DNA of 53,221 nt from Paenactinomyces guangxiensis (GCF_016055185.1 NZ_JAECVR010000023.1:1-53221), one strand, 5' to 3'; numbered from the stretch's first letter, positions 36,191 through 44,701 are shown. The notes: a model not told the origin generated them from the letters alone. Numbers and translations are program-made.

Positions 36191-37405
36191 ATGAATACAT
36201 GTTTTCGATTACCGGAATTTCTGAATCTTGTTATAATAACCCTGGGTAGTTTTTTGCTCTCCGTGTTCCTGGAATATCAAAAGTGGGGCGTTTAAAATAA
36301 AAGATGTATGCTGGCTTTTATTTTTTATTGCAGTTATGTTGCCTGTATGGCAACTGGGTGGTACAGTTACACATATCGTAACATTCACCCTTCACTGGAT
36401 TGATATGTATATCTTTTTTCTGTTCGTGTTTTTGTCAGCATTATTGATGTCTATGTTACTGGGAACTTCTCTCGGCAGTTTAAGTGTGATTGGTGTACCT
36501 GTCATGGGCATCTCACATATGGCAGGGCTTCCTGTAGAGTGGGCGGCCGGTGCACTGATCTCCGGTGCATTTGTTGGGGATCGGACTTCACCTTTTTCAA
36601 GTTCGTTTCAGCTGTTAAGACAAATTCTGCAACTGAATCAGTACTCGTTGTTTAAAGTGCTGTTGCCAACAACAATCGCGGGCATATTCCTATCCGGTCT
36701 TTTTTATGCCGGGGCTGATGTATACTTTGATGTGCCGCCCGTTTCATTGACCCCATGCCTGGTGATGCGTCATTTTATGTATTTATCTACTTCTTGCCGC
36801 CTGTTCTTATGCTTTTATGTATATCCATTTTCCGAAACCTTTACCTTTCTTTTATCGTAAGTATTACTACCGCTGCTTGCATCTCACTATGGCAAGGTGT
36901 TTCGCCTTTAGATTTATTACACGCGATTTGGAATGGGGTCCAGGAACTGGGGGGAATCAAAGGCACCATTCCGACAGTTGTGTTTATAGCGATGGCAGGA
37001 GTTTATAGTGAAATGATGGAACGATGCAATATTATTCAACCTTTTATCCGCCCGTTTATATCAAATCACCATTCCATTCGATCAAATACCTTCCGTAGTC
37101 TTTGTCTCGCTCTGGTCATTTGTATGATTTCGCCAAATCAAACTTTTCCAATCATGCTTACGGGACGGGTTTTGCAAAGCCATTGGGATCGGCATTTCTC
37201 TGTCAGGGAGCTTTCAAGGATAATGGGAAACTAACCCAGGTAGTCGTCGATTGATTCCCTGGAATATGTTAGCCATTCTCTGCAGCCATATCATTGATGT
37301 TCCCGTTATCTCGTACTTGCCTTTTGCCGTGTTTCTTTGGGTGTTACCTTTTTTGACGCTTGTAACAGGTTTTAGACATCATGATAAAAAGATTTCAGCT
37401 ACATG
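36191..37405 (+). pseudogene. Broken NhaC-family Na+/H+ antiporter
   Basis: Membrane-protein sequence runs through several frames. From ATG 36191 the first frame gives about 34 codons (FLNLVIITLGSFLLSVFLEY). A second frame from about 36290 to 36750 carries AAGALISGAFVGDRTSPFSS, the NhaC signature region. A third from 36755 to 37234 carries AMAGVYSEMMERCN and ISPNQTFPIMLTGR. A fourth ends HIIDVPVISYLPFAVFLWVL near 37405. At least three frameshifts separate the pieces. The order is correct for NhaC, so this is a decayed gene and not several small ones. Confidence 0.8.
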
Positions 37406-37475
37406 AATAACTATAGATGAAAATAAAAAGGCACCTGATTTTAACCGGGTGCGCATCGTTGTTCTGTTTATTGTA

Positions 37476-37543
37476 AAAGCGGGAAGGATTGGAACCTTCA
37501 TCTCCTGCTGGAAAGGCAGGCGTTTTAATTAAACTACCGCAGT
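37476..37543 (-). tRNA. Degenerate tRNA-like sequence, anticodon TTC (Glu) if real
   Basis: On the minus strand it has an imperfect acceptor (ACTGCGG with CCGCTTT, two mismatches), TA at the 8-9 position, a short D-arm (GTTT-AATTA-AAAC), a perfect 5-bp anticodon stem (CCTGC/GCAGG) with loop CTTTCCA, and a perfect T-stem (GAAGG/CCTTC) with loop TTCCAAT. At 68 nt it is short, with a minimal D-loop. It may be inactive. Confidence 0.45.
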
Positions 37544-37609
37544 ACGCAGGAAGGATTAATACCTTCATCTTGACTGTGGGTGCCGGCACTTTAATTAAGC
37601 TACTGTGTA
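37543..37609 (-). tRNA. Second degenerate tRNA-like sequence (probably pseudo-tRNA)
   Basis: On the minus strand, TACACAG pairs with CTGCGTA (6 of 7 bp), then TA, a D-arm GCTT-AATTA-AAGT, a poor anticodon stem, and a perfect T-stem GAAGG/CCTTC with an unusual loop TATTAAT. It lies in tandem with, and shares its end base with, the other tRNA-like sequence. The two are similar in D-arm and T-arm. The anticodon cannot be read with confidence. Confidence 0.35.
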
Positions 37610-37715
37610 AATGAATTGTAACCGATGTTATTATCTTTTGTAAATAAGAATTAGGTGATAAAAATGTTAAATCAAAAGCAGCAAAAATGAAAAGAAAAAG
37701 AAGAACAGATGCTAT

Positions 37716-38777
37716 GTGTGTAAACAGCCTATATTCGTTGGACACCCGCATTATGATAAGCTCTGCCATGAATGTGGAGATTTTAACGAAAAAAAGCGGT
37801 TGGCCAAGCATGACTTAAGTGCATATATTGCCCTGGTTACAGGCGGAAGAACGAAAATAGGTTACCATACAGCCTTGCGACTACTGCGTGACGGTGCGCG
37901 GGTTATTGTGACAAGCAGGTTTCCTTATGATGCTCTGCAGCGTTATATTCGGGAGCCTGACTTTGAAACCTGGAAAGATCGTATCCATATTTACGGACTA
38001 GACTTCAGACAAATAGAAGAGGTGGGGAAGTTTGCGTATTTTCTGGATAAGCAGTTTCCATACCTGGATATTATTATAAATAATGCAGCACAAACAGTAC
38101 GAATGCCGGAAGAAGAATATAGTAAGCTGGCTGTAAACGAGATTAAATTAAAAGATCAATTGACTGGAAGCCAAACATTACAGCTTACAACCGGCGAGGC
38201 TCCTGTAGCTCAATTTCAACAACCCAATACACTGCCACAGGAGTTTCAGCATTTGCAGCTTATCAATCGAGAGATCGAGTTAATGAAATACAATCCACAG
38301 GAGCACAATTCCTGGATCGCACAATCTCATCAAATTTCGGTGGTTGAGATGCTGGAGGTACAGTTGATTAACGTGACAGCGCCTTTTTTGTTAAGCACCA
38401 GGTTAAAGCCATCTATGCTCAGGAGCCCCAATTTGAATCGATTTATTATAAATGTATCCTCAGCAGAGGGGAAATTTAATATGAAGCGCAAAGGCCGCTA
38501 CCACGTACATACCAATATGGCAAAGGCTTCGCTGAATATGATGACGTTGACAATGTCAAAAGAGTATAAGAAGGACCGAATTTTCATTACGAGTGTTGAT
38601 CCGGGGTGGGTATCAAATCAATTTCCTGAAAAAGCCAAAGCAAAGTCTGCGATCCGGCTGCCATTGAATTTTCATGATGCAGCTGCCCGTATTTGCGATC
38701 CGGTTTACGAAGGTATAGATGCGGAAAAGCCCGCTAATGGCGTGTTTTTTAAGGACTATAAGCAAGTTGATTGGTAG
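37716..38777 (+). CDS. Short-chain dehydrogenase/reductase with N-terminal CxxC zinc-like segment
   Basis: About 353 aa from GTG 37716. A Rossmann SDR domain has IALVTGGRTKIGYHTALRLL, the NNAAQ motif (DIIINNAAQTVR), catalytic Ser in INVSSAEGKF and the YxxxK-type pair in RYHVHTNMAKASLNMM, where the usual Tyr position is occupied by His. Before it, in frame from about 37707, RCYVC and LCHEC form a four-Cys zinc-like knuckle. The ribosome site TAGGTGAT and ATG 37664 sit upstream in a different frame; adding one A to the A-run near 37687 would join them. So the true start may be 37664 with an indel. Confidence 0.7.
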   Translation: MCKQPIFVGHPHYDKLCHECGDFNEKKRLAKHDLSAYIALVTGGRTKIGYHTALRLLRDGARVIVTSRFPYDALQRYIREPDFETWKDRIHIYGLDFRQIEEVGKFAYFLDKQFPYLDIIINNAAQTVRMPEEEYSKLAVNEIKLKDQLTGSQTLQLTTGEAPVAQFQQPNTLPQEFQHLQLINREIELMKYNPQEHNSWIAQSHQISVVEMLEVQLINVTAPFLLSTRLKPSMLRSPNLNRFIINVSSAEGKFNMKRKGRYHVHTNMAKASLNMMTLTMSKEYKKDRIFITSVDPGWVSNQFPEKAKAKSAIRLPLNFHDAAARICDPVYEGIDAEKPANGVFFKDYKQVDW

Positions 38778-38796
38778 TATCCGGTTGTATCATATA

Positions 38797-38808
38797 GGGG
38801 TCCCGCCG
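38797..38808 (+). repeat. 12-base dispersed repeat, copy next to the IS
   Basis: GGGGTCCCGCCG, identical to 42665-42676 and the inverse of 30675-30686. It abuts the left end of the IS231-like element. Confidence 0.6.
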
Positions 38809-40421
38809 CATCGCCATCAAGTTAGGTCAATGTAAAAAAACATAGATGGATATTACTATAATAAAAGGATAATTTATACAACGGGTAGTTGTACAAAACA
38901 AACCTAAAGATATGTTATTTTCTTACAATTAAGCTGCTTTGATACTCTTTCTGTTATACTCATAGACGACACCCAAAATATCAAAGACTGTCTTTTTCTC
39001 ATAGCGGTGAGATTTTCGCCCATTCTTTTCTACCATATGGAATAGGCGAAGGAAAATCTTTGATATCTTTTGGGTGTTTTTCTGTATGGACTGATGAAGT
39101 AATGGGACATAGCTTTGAATCATATAGATTGCTTTGTATTCACTCAGTTCTTTATGCTTCTTGCGAAGCAAAAGCTCTCTCATGCGAAACACAGTAGAAG
39201 AGCATAAGAAAATGGCAATCAGTTGTCCATAGAGATGGCATTCCATCCGTTCCTGTTTGACTTCCTTACATTGATCAATCCGGAAAAACGATTTCCATGT
39301 TTTAAATCGATTTCCACTTGCCATCTTAATGAGTACAAGTCATGAATTCGTTCCTTCGGAACGAATTCCCAAGGAATGTTCGTGATATACGTATTAATTT
39401 CAGTTAAACGCTTACTGCGTTCTGAATAGGTAATCCCTTTTTTCTTTTCTTTATAGGCTTGATCTTTTCGTCTTTTCTTTACTTGCCCTTCCGTGAGTCG
39501 ATATAGGACTCTAGCGGGTAGTTTTTTATACCTTCCAATATAAGCATTGGCTATTTCAAGCGTTTCACCCGGCTGCATATGATTCATGATGTCTTCTAAA
39601 TCAAGTTGAATATATTCCGTTTGTTTCTTTATCGTTCCGTCTCTAAAATATTCGGGTTTCGGATTTTTTTGTATATTTTGTTATTTAGTTTTAAGCGTGA
39701 AACGTAAAAAACACCACGTTGATCCATCTGATCCAAGTCTTCCAACGAAAAGTAACTTAAATCCCGTATACATAGATCACCAGGTCGAAGAGTATTTAAA
39801 GAACTGGTACCAAAGGTTTTATCATTTTCTTTTCCAGGGCCTACTTGTAGGTTTAGAAATTGACCGCTATGTAGATCATATTCCAATTGAATTTTGACAC
39901 CCGCTGTATGGCCAGAGCCACCTGCTCCAGGATAATGATCCATCAATGAGTCAGGAATCTGAAAAATAGTAGAATCCAGAATGCGAATCCACTGAAAGTA
40001 CTCTATATACTCGCTGAAAATTGTACTCGATGATGAAATCTCCGATTTCAACAAAAGAGCGAGTAATCGTTGAAGAAATCGAACAGCACCCACATTAAAA
40101 CGATCAATATTCCATTTGAAGCTTCCAGTGTACTACACAGTTTGGTTAGAGAGGTACTGGCTATGTTTCGACTCATCCAGACACACAGTGCAACCAAATC
40201 CTGAGCACCATATTTACTTGCTCTTTGTACAAAGCCCGTCTGCTTTGCCAACTGTTCAAGAGCAGGCTTGGATAGATGTCTTCGTAGCTCTTCGGCATAC
40301 AGATGTGGCTCTTGCTGAATGGGGAGATTCACTAAAAACGCCATGCTTTCTTATCGTCTTAATAAAGAATAGCGTTTTTTCTAATGCTGTGAGTATTCTA
40401 TTTCTTAACTTGAGGGCGATG
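38809..40421 (-). mobile_element. IS231-like insertion sequence (IS4 family), 1613 bp
   Basis: Terminal inverted repeats are CATCGCCATCAAGTTAGG (38809-38826) and its imperfect complement at 40404-40421, with two mismatches in 18. The sequence resembles the IS231 terminus type CATGCCCATCAACTTAAG. Length (1.6 kb) and a single minus-strand transposase fit IS231. No 10-12 bp target duplication is visible at the flanks. The transposase is broken, so it is inactive by itself. Confidence 0.8.
38929..40344 (-). pseudogene. IS4-family transposase, frameshifted
   Basis: The DDE transposase is split over four segments in changing frames: 40344-40048, 40093-39629, 39587-39219 and 39324-38929, implying at least three frameshifts. 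Segment 2 holds the first Asp ([11 protein letters not shown]) and the second ([15 protein letters not shown]). Segment 3 holds the catalytic Glu in [13 protein letters not shown], the YREK region. Together they cover the family's normal length of about 470 aa. Confidence 0.85.
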
Positions 40422-40501
40422 TACCTCTACCCCAAAAAGGGCGTAAAAAGACAACTAATTATTTATAACGTTTGCACGTTTTTTGATAATAAGTAATATA
40501 C

Positions 40502-40608
40502 TATATCAAGCCGCAGCAACGATTTAGAAGAGGACGCTTCTGTCCAAGAGGTTGTTTCTGTTTCTGCCCAAGACGTCGTAGACGTCGTAGACCTTTTGAT
40601 GAAACTTA
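40502..40608 (+). pseudogene. Truncated Arg/Cys-rich peptide gene remnant
   Basis: An open segment without a start codon reads YIKPQQRFRRGRFCPRGCF, then CFCPRRRRRRRPFDET and a stop near 40608. A perfect terminator follows at 40661. It is 80 bp downstream of the IS right end, so its 5' part may have been lost with the insertion. It shares PQQR, CPR and the Arg-rich tail with the mini-gene at 585. Confidence 0.4.
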
Positions 40609-40660
40609 GATTTTTACACTGTCGTATCTTTCAGAAAAAAATTAAGCACCAAAGTGGTGT

Positions 40661-40684
40661 GGCGATCCATTGGGGTCGCCTTTT
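40661..40684 (+). terminator. Rho-independent terminator
   Basis: GGCGATCC (40661-40668) pairs with GGGTCGCC (40673-40680) with one G-T pair, then TTTT. A smaller CACC-AAA-GTGGTG hairpin precedes it. Confidence 0.75.
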
Positions 40685-40860
40685 CCTTGTTAGTTTATTG
40701 TAATACATATGCTCGCTAAACATGATTTAACTTCTAACTTGTAAAAGCGATACTCCTTTTGGACCAATTTCTCCCCTATCATGAATGATTTTCCTATTGA
40801 TTCGCTGTGTCTCAATTTCTCAATCTGGAAGCTCACATAGAGGACAGGATACATCCCCAC

Positions 40861-41688
40861 TTACCTGGTTCGATGCTTCTTGAAATGAGTTTCGTTTATA
40901 TATTGTGTGATTAATTTCGGAAGCATTTTTTTAGCCTTTTTAAGGTAAGCGAACAATGCCTCTTTTTCCACCTGCGATACATTCCAATCTTTTGGGATTG
41001 ATGCGATCACTTTATATATTTGCTCATCTGGTAGTTGTTTAATTTTGTTCACGAACCAGAAAAAATCGCCTGAACTGCGGACCTGATCAACACACCAGTT
41101 ATAAAAGTCGGTAGGTTTGAGTTTCTGAGGAAGGAAGCTAAGCGTATATGGTGTCCAATTACAATCACGTTTACGCGAAAAATTATAATACGAAAAACTA
41201 TGACCATGATCAATCATATAGATCTTATAGCCACCTTCACGGGGATTAGCTTGTAGGAGAATATTTCTTTTCAAACGGTCAATGTTATTAACCCATTGAT
41301 CAAACACGATGATCCCGGTAAGTTGTTTTCGGTTTATTATGTTCAGTTTGCGCGGGAGAAGGCGTGTAATATTTTGTTTACAGTTATGAATGTATTCACT
41401 TGCGAACTGATGACCAGGTGCAAAGTTATGTTGGGTCAATATCCGGTTCGCCCTGATAAATTTTTTTGATATATTTACGATTTTGAAGCGAGGTACAGGA
41501 AGATTGAGTAATCGAGCTAATTGACCTGCAATGTACTCGTTGACAAGCGCTCTAGTCCCTTGCTTGGGGTTGTTTTTAAATTTGACTATATACTGGCGAC
41601 CGTCGCTAAAGAGGATCTGTTGTGGACGAGAACTACCCCTAGGCATTCCTCGAATATGCTTGACCGGTCGTATATTCCTGTTGTGCAT
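40861..41688 (-). CDS. HipA-like kinase domain protein
   Basis: A 275-aa protein of the HipA/PI4K-like kinase fold. N-terminal strands contain YIVKFKNNPKQGTRALVNEYIAG, with the ATP-binding Lys. The catalytic loop is FDQWVNNIDRLKRNILLQ (Asp and Asn), and the metal-binding motif is IYMIDHGHSF. It lacks the HipA_N and HipB-antitoxin partners, so it is a stand-alone kinase-like protein and not a classical HipBA pair. Residue D in the NNIDR context suggests it is active. ATG 41688 follows AAGGATGA. Confidence 0.82.
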   Translation of the reverse strand: MHNRNIRPVKHIRGMPRGSSRPQQILFSDGRQYIVKFKNNPKQGTRALVNEYIAGQLARLLNLPVPRFKIVNISKKFIRANRILTQHNFAPGHQFASEYIHNCKQNITRLLPRKLNIINRKQLTGIIVFDQWVNNIDRLKRNILLQANPREGGYKIYMIDHGHSFSYYNFSRKRDCNWTPYTLSFLPQKLKPTDFYNWCVDQVRSSGDFFWFVNKIKQLPDEQIYKVIASIPKDWNVSQVEKEALFAYLKKAKKMLPKLITQYINETHFKKHRTR

Positions 41689-41699
41689 GGTTTCAGATC

Positions 41700-41990
41700 A
41701 TCCTTTATAAAATATTTACACTGTTTTCAGTTTTATAGCATATTCAACGCCGCCAATGAATGCATAGGGCATCAAAACTAAACGGATGAAAAATGGGGTT
41801 TTTCCAAGGAATCATTGCGGGGGACTGTATTGTCAACGGGAGGCATTAATTTTGCTGATGAAGCCATCAAAAAATTGCAGGGATCCCGGCTAGTGAAGTC
41901 GATGGTATTATTTCAATTTCCTCACTTCCCTCTTTGGCTTCGTTTGTACTTATCCACTCTTGGGGGATAGTAAAAATTTTGCATAACGCA
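41700..41990 (+). other. Decayed sequence between the kinase and the coat-gene remnant
   Basis: No intact gene. A short plus-strand stretch near 41830 reads STGGINFADEAIKKLQGS before frame breaks, protein-like but unidentifiable. The region is AT-rich and looks like old genic DNA. Confidence 0.3.
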
Positions 41991-41993
41991 TGG

Positions 41994-42620
41994 GGTTATA
42001 GTAGGTATTTTTGAAACATCCTGTATTCCCCAGCAGAGTGAAAAGAGTATCGCAAATCGCGAAAGTTCACTTCGATTAACCAAGGATGTGCTTTATGATC
42101 GAGCCCGATATCCAGCCCAGCATCAGCAAAAGCCGAATAAGTTTTTTCTAAAGTCTGGCATACCTCTATAGCTAAACGCTAACCTTTTGAAGGATATCTT
42201 TGGGGTTTTTATTTGGGTGCTGGAATTGTCTTTCCGTTTTGCGATAGGTTCGTCAAAAATCCTTTATGTCGTGCTACCTTGGCGACTTCACCGCTGATTT
42301 GCCACCGGCCGTTACGCGCAAGTCAAACGGAGATCCGTGGTACTTGGCCAAGGGGATTTCCTTGTTGAATTAAAAAATATTGTTGGTCAAGCGATGTTTA
42401 GCCAGTTCCTGTTTAAGTTGAAATTCAGAAAGCGAACCCGTTTTCCTTTATAGGGATAAAATATATAATGTTTATTTCCGATTGCTTGGATTTTGGAAAC
42501 ATTCTTCCCGAGTGATCCGATAACCGGTTTACTCGGGGTGACCGTACATAGCCATCAAGATTAGAAAAGCAAATGACTTCAAAACGAAAAAAATACATCT
42601 TTTCTCCAACACAGCTCATT
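41994..42620 (-). pseudogene. Remnant of a YheC/YheD-like ATP-grasp spore coat gene
   Basis: Minus-strand sequence in shifting frames follows the YheC/YheD order. It begins near 42620 with MYFFRFEVICFSNLDGYVRSP, continues YFIPIKENGFAF or the frame-shifted YKGKRVRF, then HGSPFDLRV (the PFDIRV motif), a WQISGEVAKVARHKGFLTNL stretch, and ends DAGLDIGLDHKAHPWLIEVN and SFHSAGEYRMFQKYLL before a stop near 42012. Several frameshifts and stops break it. The family is associated with the endospore coat. Confidence 0.65.
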
Positions 42621-42654
42621 TTTTTGTTTTAGGGGGTATTAAGACATCTTAACT

Positions 42655-43031
42655 GGATGGTGATGGGGTCCCGCCGTCAAAACGCAGTTTTTAGCTGCTA
42701 GATATTTAGAGAGTCGAGGGCTCCTAGATCGAAACTACTCAATCACGTTTCTCCTCTTAATTGGGAGCACATCAATTTTTTCGGGGAATATTCATTCACT
42801 AGCAAACCCACTTCGTTAGATTCTCTTCGTCCACTGAATATTAATGAAGCTCCACAAAAAAAGACTAGCTTATATCCTTAGAGGGATTGAAAATTAGTCT
42901 TTTTCGTGATTTCCATCCTTATCGGGTAAAATTCGCGTTTCAACATAAAAATAATAAGCGACTTTTTCAATAAAAGTGAAGAAACCCGTACCTTAAGGCT
43001 ATGATCCTGTAAGGCTCGGGTTTCAGAAGCT
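42655..43031. other. Non-coding stretch with a repeat copy and terminator
   Basis: It contains GGGGTCCCGCCG at 42665-42676, a stem of AAAAAGACTA with TAGTCTTTTT at about 42859-42904, and a terminator for the minus-strand 43032 gene: GAAACCCG near 42979 pairs with CGGGTTTC at about 43017-43024, with CCTTA/TAAGG extending it. No gene is visible. Confidence 0.55.
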
Positions 43032-43571
43032 TTATTTTTCGGGCTGAAATTGGATTTGCTGTTGTACTGCTTTTTTTATGTTTAAGATTTTAGCCTGGAG
43101 TTCGGATGTACTTTTGAGAGGAACATCTCCATGAATGGGGATGACTGTATGCCAGTCCTCTTGTTGAAGATAACGCGTAGAAAATAGGTAGGTATGACCT
43201 GGTTTGAGAAGGGGATCGTTTTCAACCAACACCAGTTCCTGATCCTGGTTATATCCTCCCTGTTGATTAACCAGTACTGTACCTGAGAGGTTTCCTTTGA
43301 TGTTTTGGATGACTTCCACGTTAAACTGTGTCTCCGGCAACTGACTGAGGCTCTTCGTTCCGGCTTGGGAGATTACTTTGCCGACAAATATATTTTCAGC
43401 CAGACCCGCTAATTTCCGGGGATCGTTCAGGTCAGTCACCATGTTTATATGAACGGATTGCTGATCCGGCTCTTTGATAAACTGGAATAAGATAAAATTT
43501 GAAACAGCGGCAAGAAACAAAATCGCACCAGTAAATAACCATGTTTTTTTGCCGCACTTGATCGAAAACAT
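43032..43571 (-). CDS. Secreted or membrane-anchored hypothetical protein
   Basis: A 179-aa protein with an N-terminal signal or anchor (TWLFTGAILFLAAVSNFILF). The rest is probably beta-rich and extracytoplasmic: LAENIFVGKVISQAGTK, then VEVIQNIKGNLSGTVLVNQQ and LKPGHTYLFSTRYL. This pattern resembles secreted proteins found beside extracellular proteases. The start follows AGGAGCGATCAGG-type sequence (minus strand). It is directly downstream of the matrixin gene and likely co-transcribed. Confidence 0.65.
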   Translation of the reverse strand: MFSIKCGKKTWLFTGAILFLAAVSNFILFQFIKEPDQQSVHINMVTDLNDPRKLAGLAENIFVGKVISQAGTKSLSQLPETQFNVEVIQNIKGNLSGTVLVNQQGGYNQDQELVLVENDPLLKPGHTYLFSTRYLQQEDWHTVIPIHGDVPLKSTSELQAKILNIKKAVQQQIQFQPEK

Positions 43572-43613
43572 CCTGATCGCTCCTTTTTAATATATATTTC
43601 TTATATTTCAAGA

Positions 43614-44111
43614 TTAAGGATAAAGGGTATAATAATCAGATTTGTCGTGGCTTTGCGGTGTATTGACGCCTGAACAGGTAGAACAGGAGTACATTAATTG
43701 AGTGCTGTAACTATGGGCAAGCCCCAAAGCATGTCCGACCTCATGTGCGGCCACCGCCTTTTGTTTAAAAGTCGTATAGTTTCTTAAGTAGTAACTGTTT
43801 AGGTAAATTTCATCGCTGCCGGAGGTGTGAGTATAAAGTCCGTCCCAAGAGACGTCGGAACGGTTGCTGTCTAAAAATGTAAGGTCCTCAACAGTAGTTG
43901 CCGTATCTGGTGCAATGTTTACTCTCCCAAGACTATTCCAGGCAGCAATGGCATGGTCACGGGCCGTCGTATAAGAGGTGCTGCTTCCCCAGCGAATTTC
44001 CCGTCCATCAACAGCACTATAGTCCAGAAAATGTGCGAATACCATTGAAGGCAAAAAGAACAGTGACAACACACCTGTCACCAAAAGGATTTTAGGCCCA
44101 ACCTTTAACAT
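43614..44111 (-). CDS. Secreted matrixin-type zinc metalloprotease
   Basis: A 165-aa protein with a signal peptide (ILLVTGVLSLFFLPSMVFA). The metzincin zinc motif HEVGHALGLAH lies at residues 123-133, followed by QLMYSCS, consistent with the Met-turn. The compact size matches single-domain matrixin-like proteases of Bacillales. It would act outside the cell. GGAGGAACCTAA precedes ATG 44111. It forms a two-gene unit with the 43032 gene. Confidence 0.85.
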   Translation of the reverse strand: MLKVGPKILLVTGVLSLFFLPSMVFAHFLDYSAVDGREIRWGSSTSYTTARDHAIAAWNSLGRVNIAPDTATTVEDLTFLDSNRSDVSWDGLYTHTSGSDEIYLNSYYLRNYTTFKQKAVAAHEVGHALGLAHSYSTQLMYSCSTCSGVNTPQSHDKSDYYTLYP

Positions 44112-44445
44112 TTAGGTTCCTCCTTGTTATTAGGTTTTTAAATGTAAAATGATTTTTGCATGAATATAATTCTACACTATTTTGCGAGATCCTTTCTATT
44201 TTCATGAATAGTTTAAATTTTTTATCCAAAATTAACGTTTGATAAGTACTCTTACTTGAAGTTGTTTCAGTCCTGCTTTTCAGGTAGCACTAGCAGTCAG
44301 GGAGAATAAAGCCGACTACAAAATTTTGACTGCTGATAGTATAGAAAAGATGGATTATTTTAACATTTTGGCAAAAATTTATGATCCATGGAAATGTGCT
44401 TAGCTAAATTGTACAGGATAAACTATATTTTTTAAAAAATAATAG
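44112..44445. other. Intergenic region before the retron promoter
   Basis: These 334 bp are AT-rich and hold the divergent matrixin promoter and the approach to the retron promoter. No gene is visible. Confidence 0.5.
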
Positions 44446-44474
44446 TTGACACAAAAATGAATAGTATTTATACT
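44446..44474 (+). promoter_or_regulatory. Retron promoter
   Basis: TTGACA (44446-44451), exactly 17 bp, then TATACT (44469-44474): a near-perfect sigma-A promoter. The expected RNA start, about 44481, is the first base of the a1 repeat, so transcription begins right at the retron RNA. Confidence 0.88.
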
Positions 44475-44480
44475 TAAAAA

Positions 44481-44700
44481 CATGAGTTTGTTTAGCATAT
44501 TGTATGGCGATACGCCATATATGCGTTGACGGGAAACATCCGTCACCCGGCTCCGCCTTACTTGGCAGTCAGCCACCCCTACATAGGTGACTCGGCTGCC
44601 TGAGGAGGCGTGGCCGCAGCCTCTTTTGTCACCTATGTAGGGGTGGCTGACCGATCAGTGGCGAATCCAACTCGGAGGAGTTCTAGTAAGCAAACTCATG
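44481..44700 (+). ncRNA. Retron msr-msd non-coding RNA
   Basis: The ends pair: CATGAGTTTGTTTA (a1, 44481-44494) with TAAGCAAACTCATG (a2, 44687-44700), 14 bp with one G-U. TTAGC follows at 44492-44496, with G44495 as the likely branching guanosine, as in classic retrons. Two msr-like hairpins come next: TATGGCG-ATA-CGCCATA (44503-44519) and TGACGG/CCGTCA (44527-44545). The msd is a perfect 24-bp stem, 44568-44591 with 44628-44651, capped by a GGCTGC/GCAGCC hairpin. The RNA is about 220 nt and lies upstream of the accessory genes and not beside the reverse transcriptase. Confidence 0.88.
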
Positions 44701-44701
44701 A

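Noticed and set aside
37395..37811. Minus-strand ORF of 138 aa through the tRNA-like pair
   Set aside because: It reads across the tRNA-like sequences and the SDR start, has no ribosome site and no recognisable domain.
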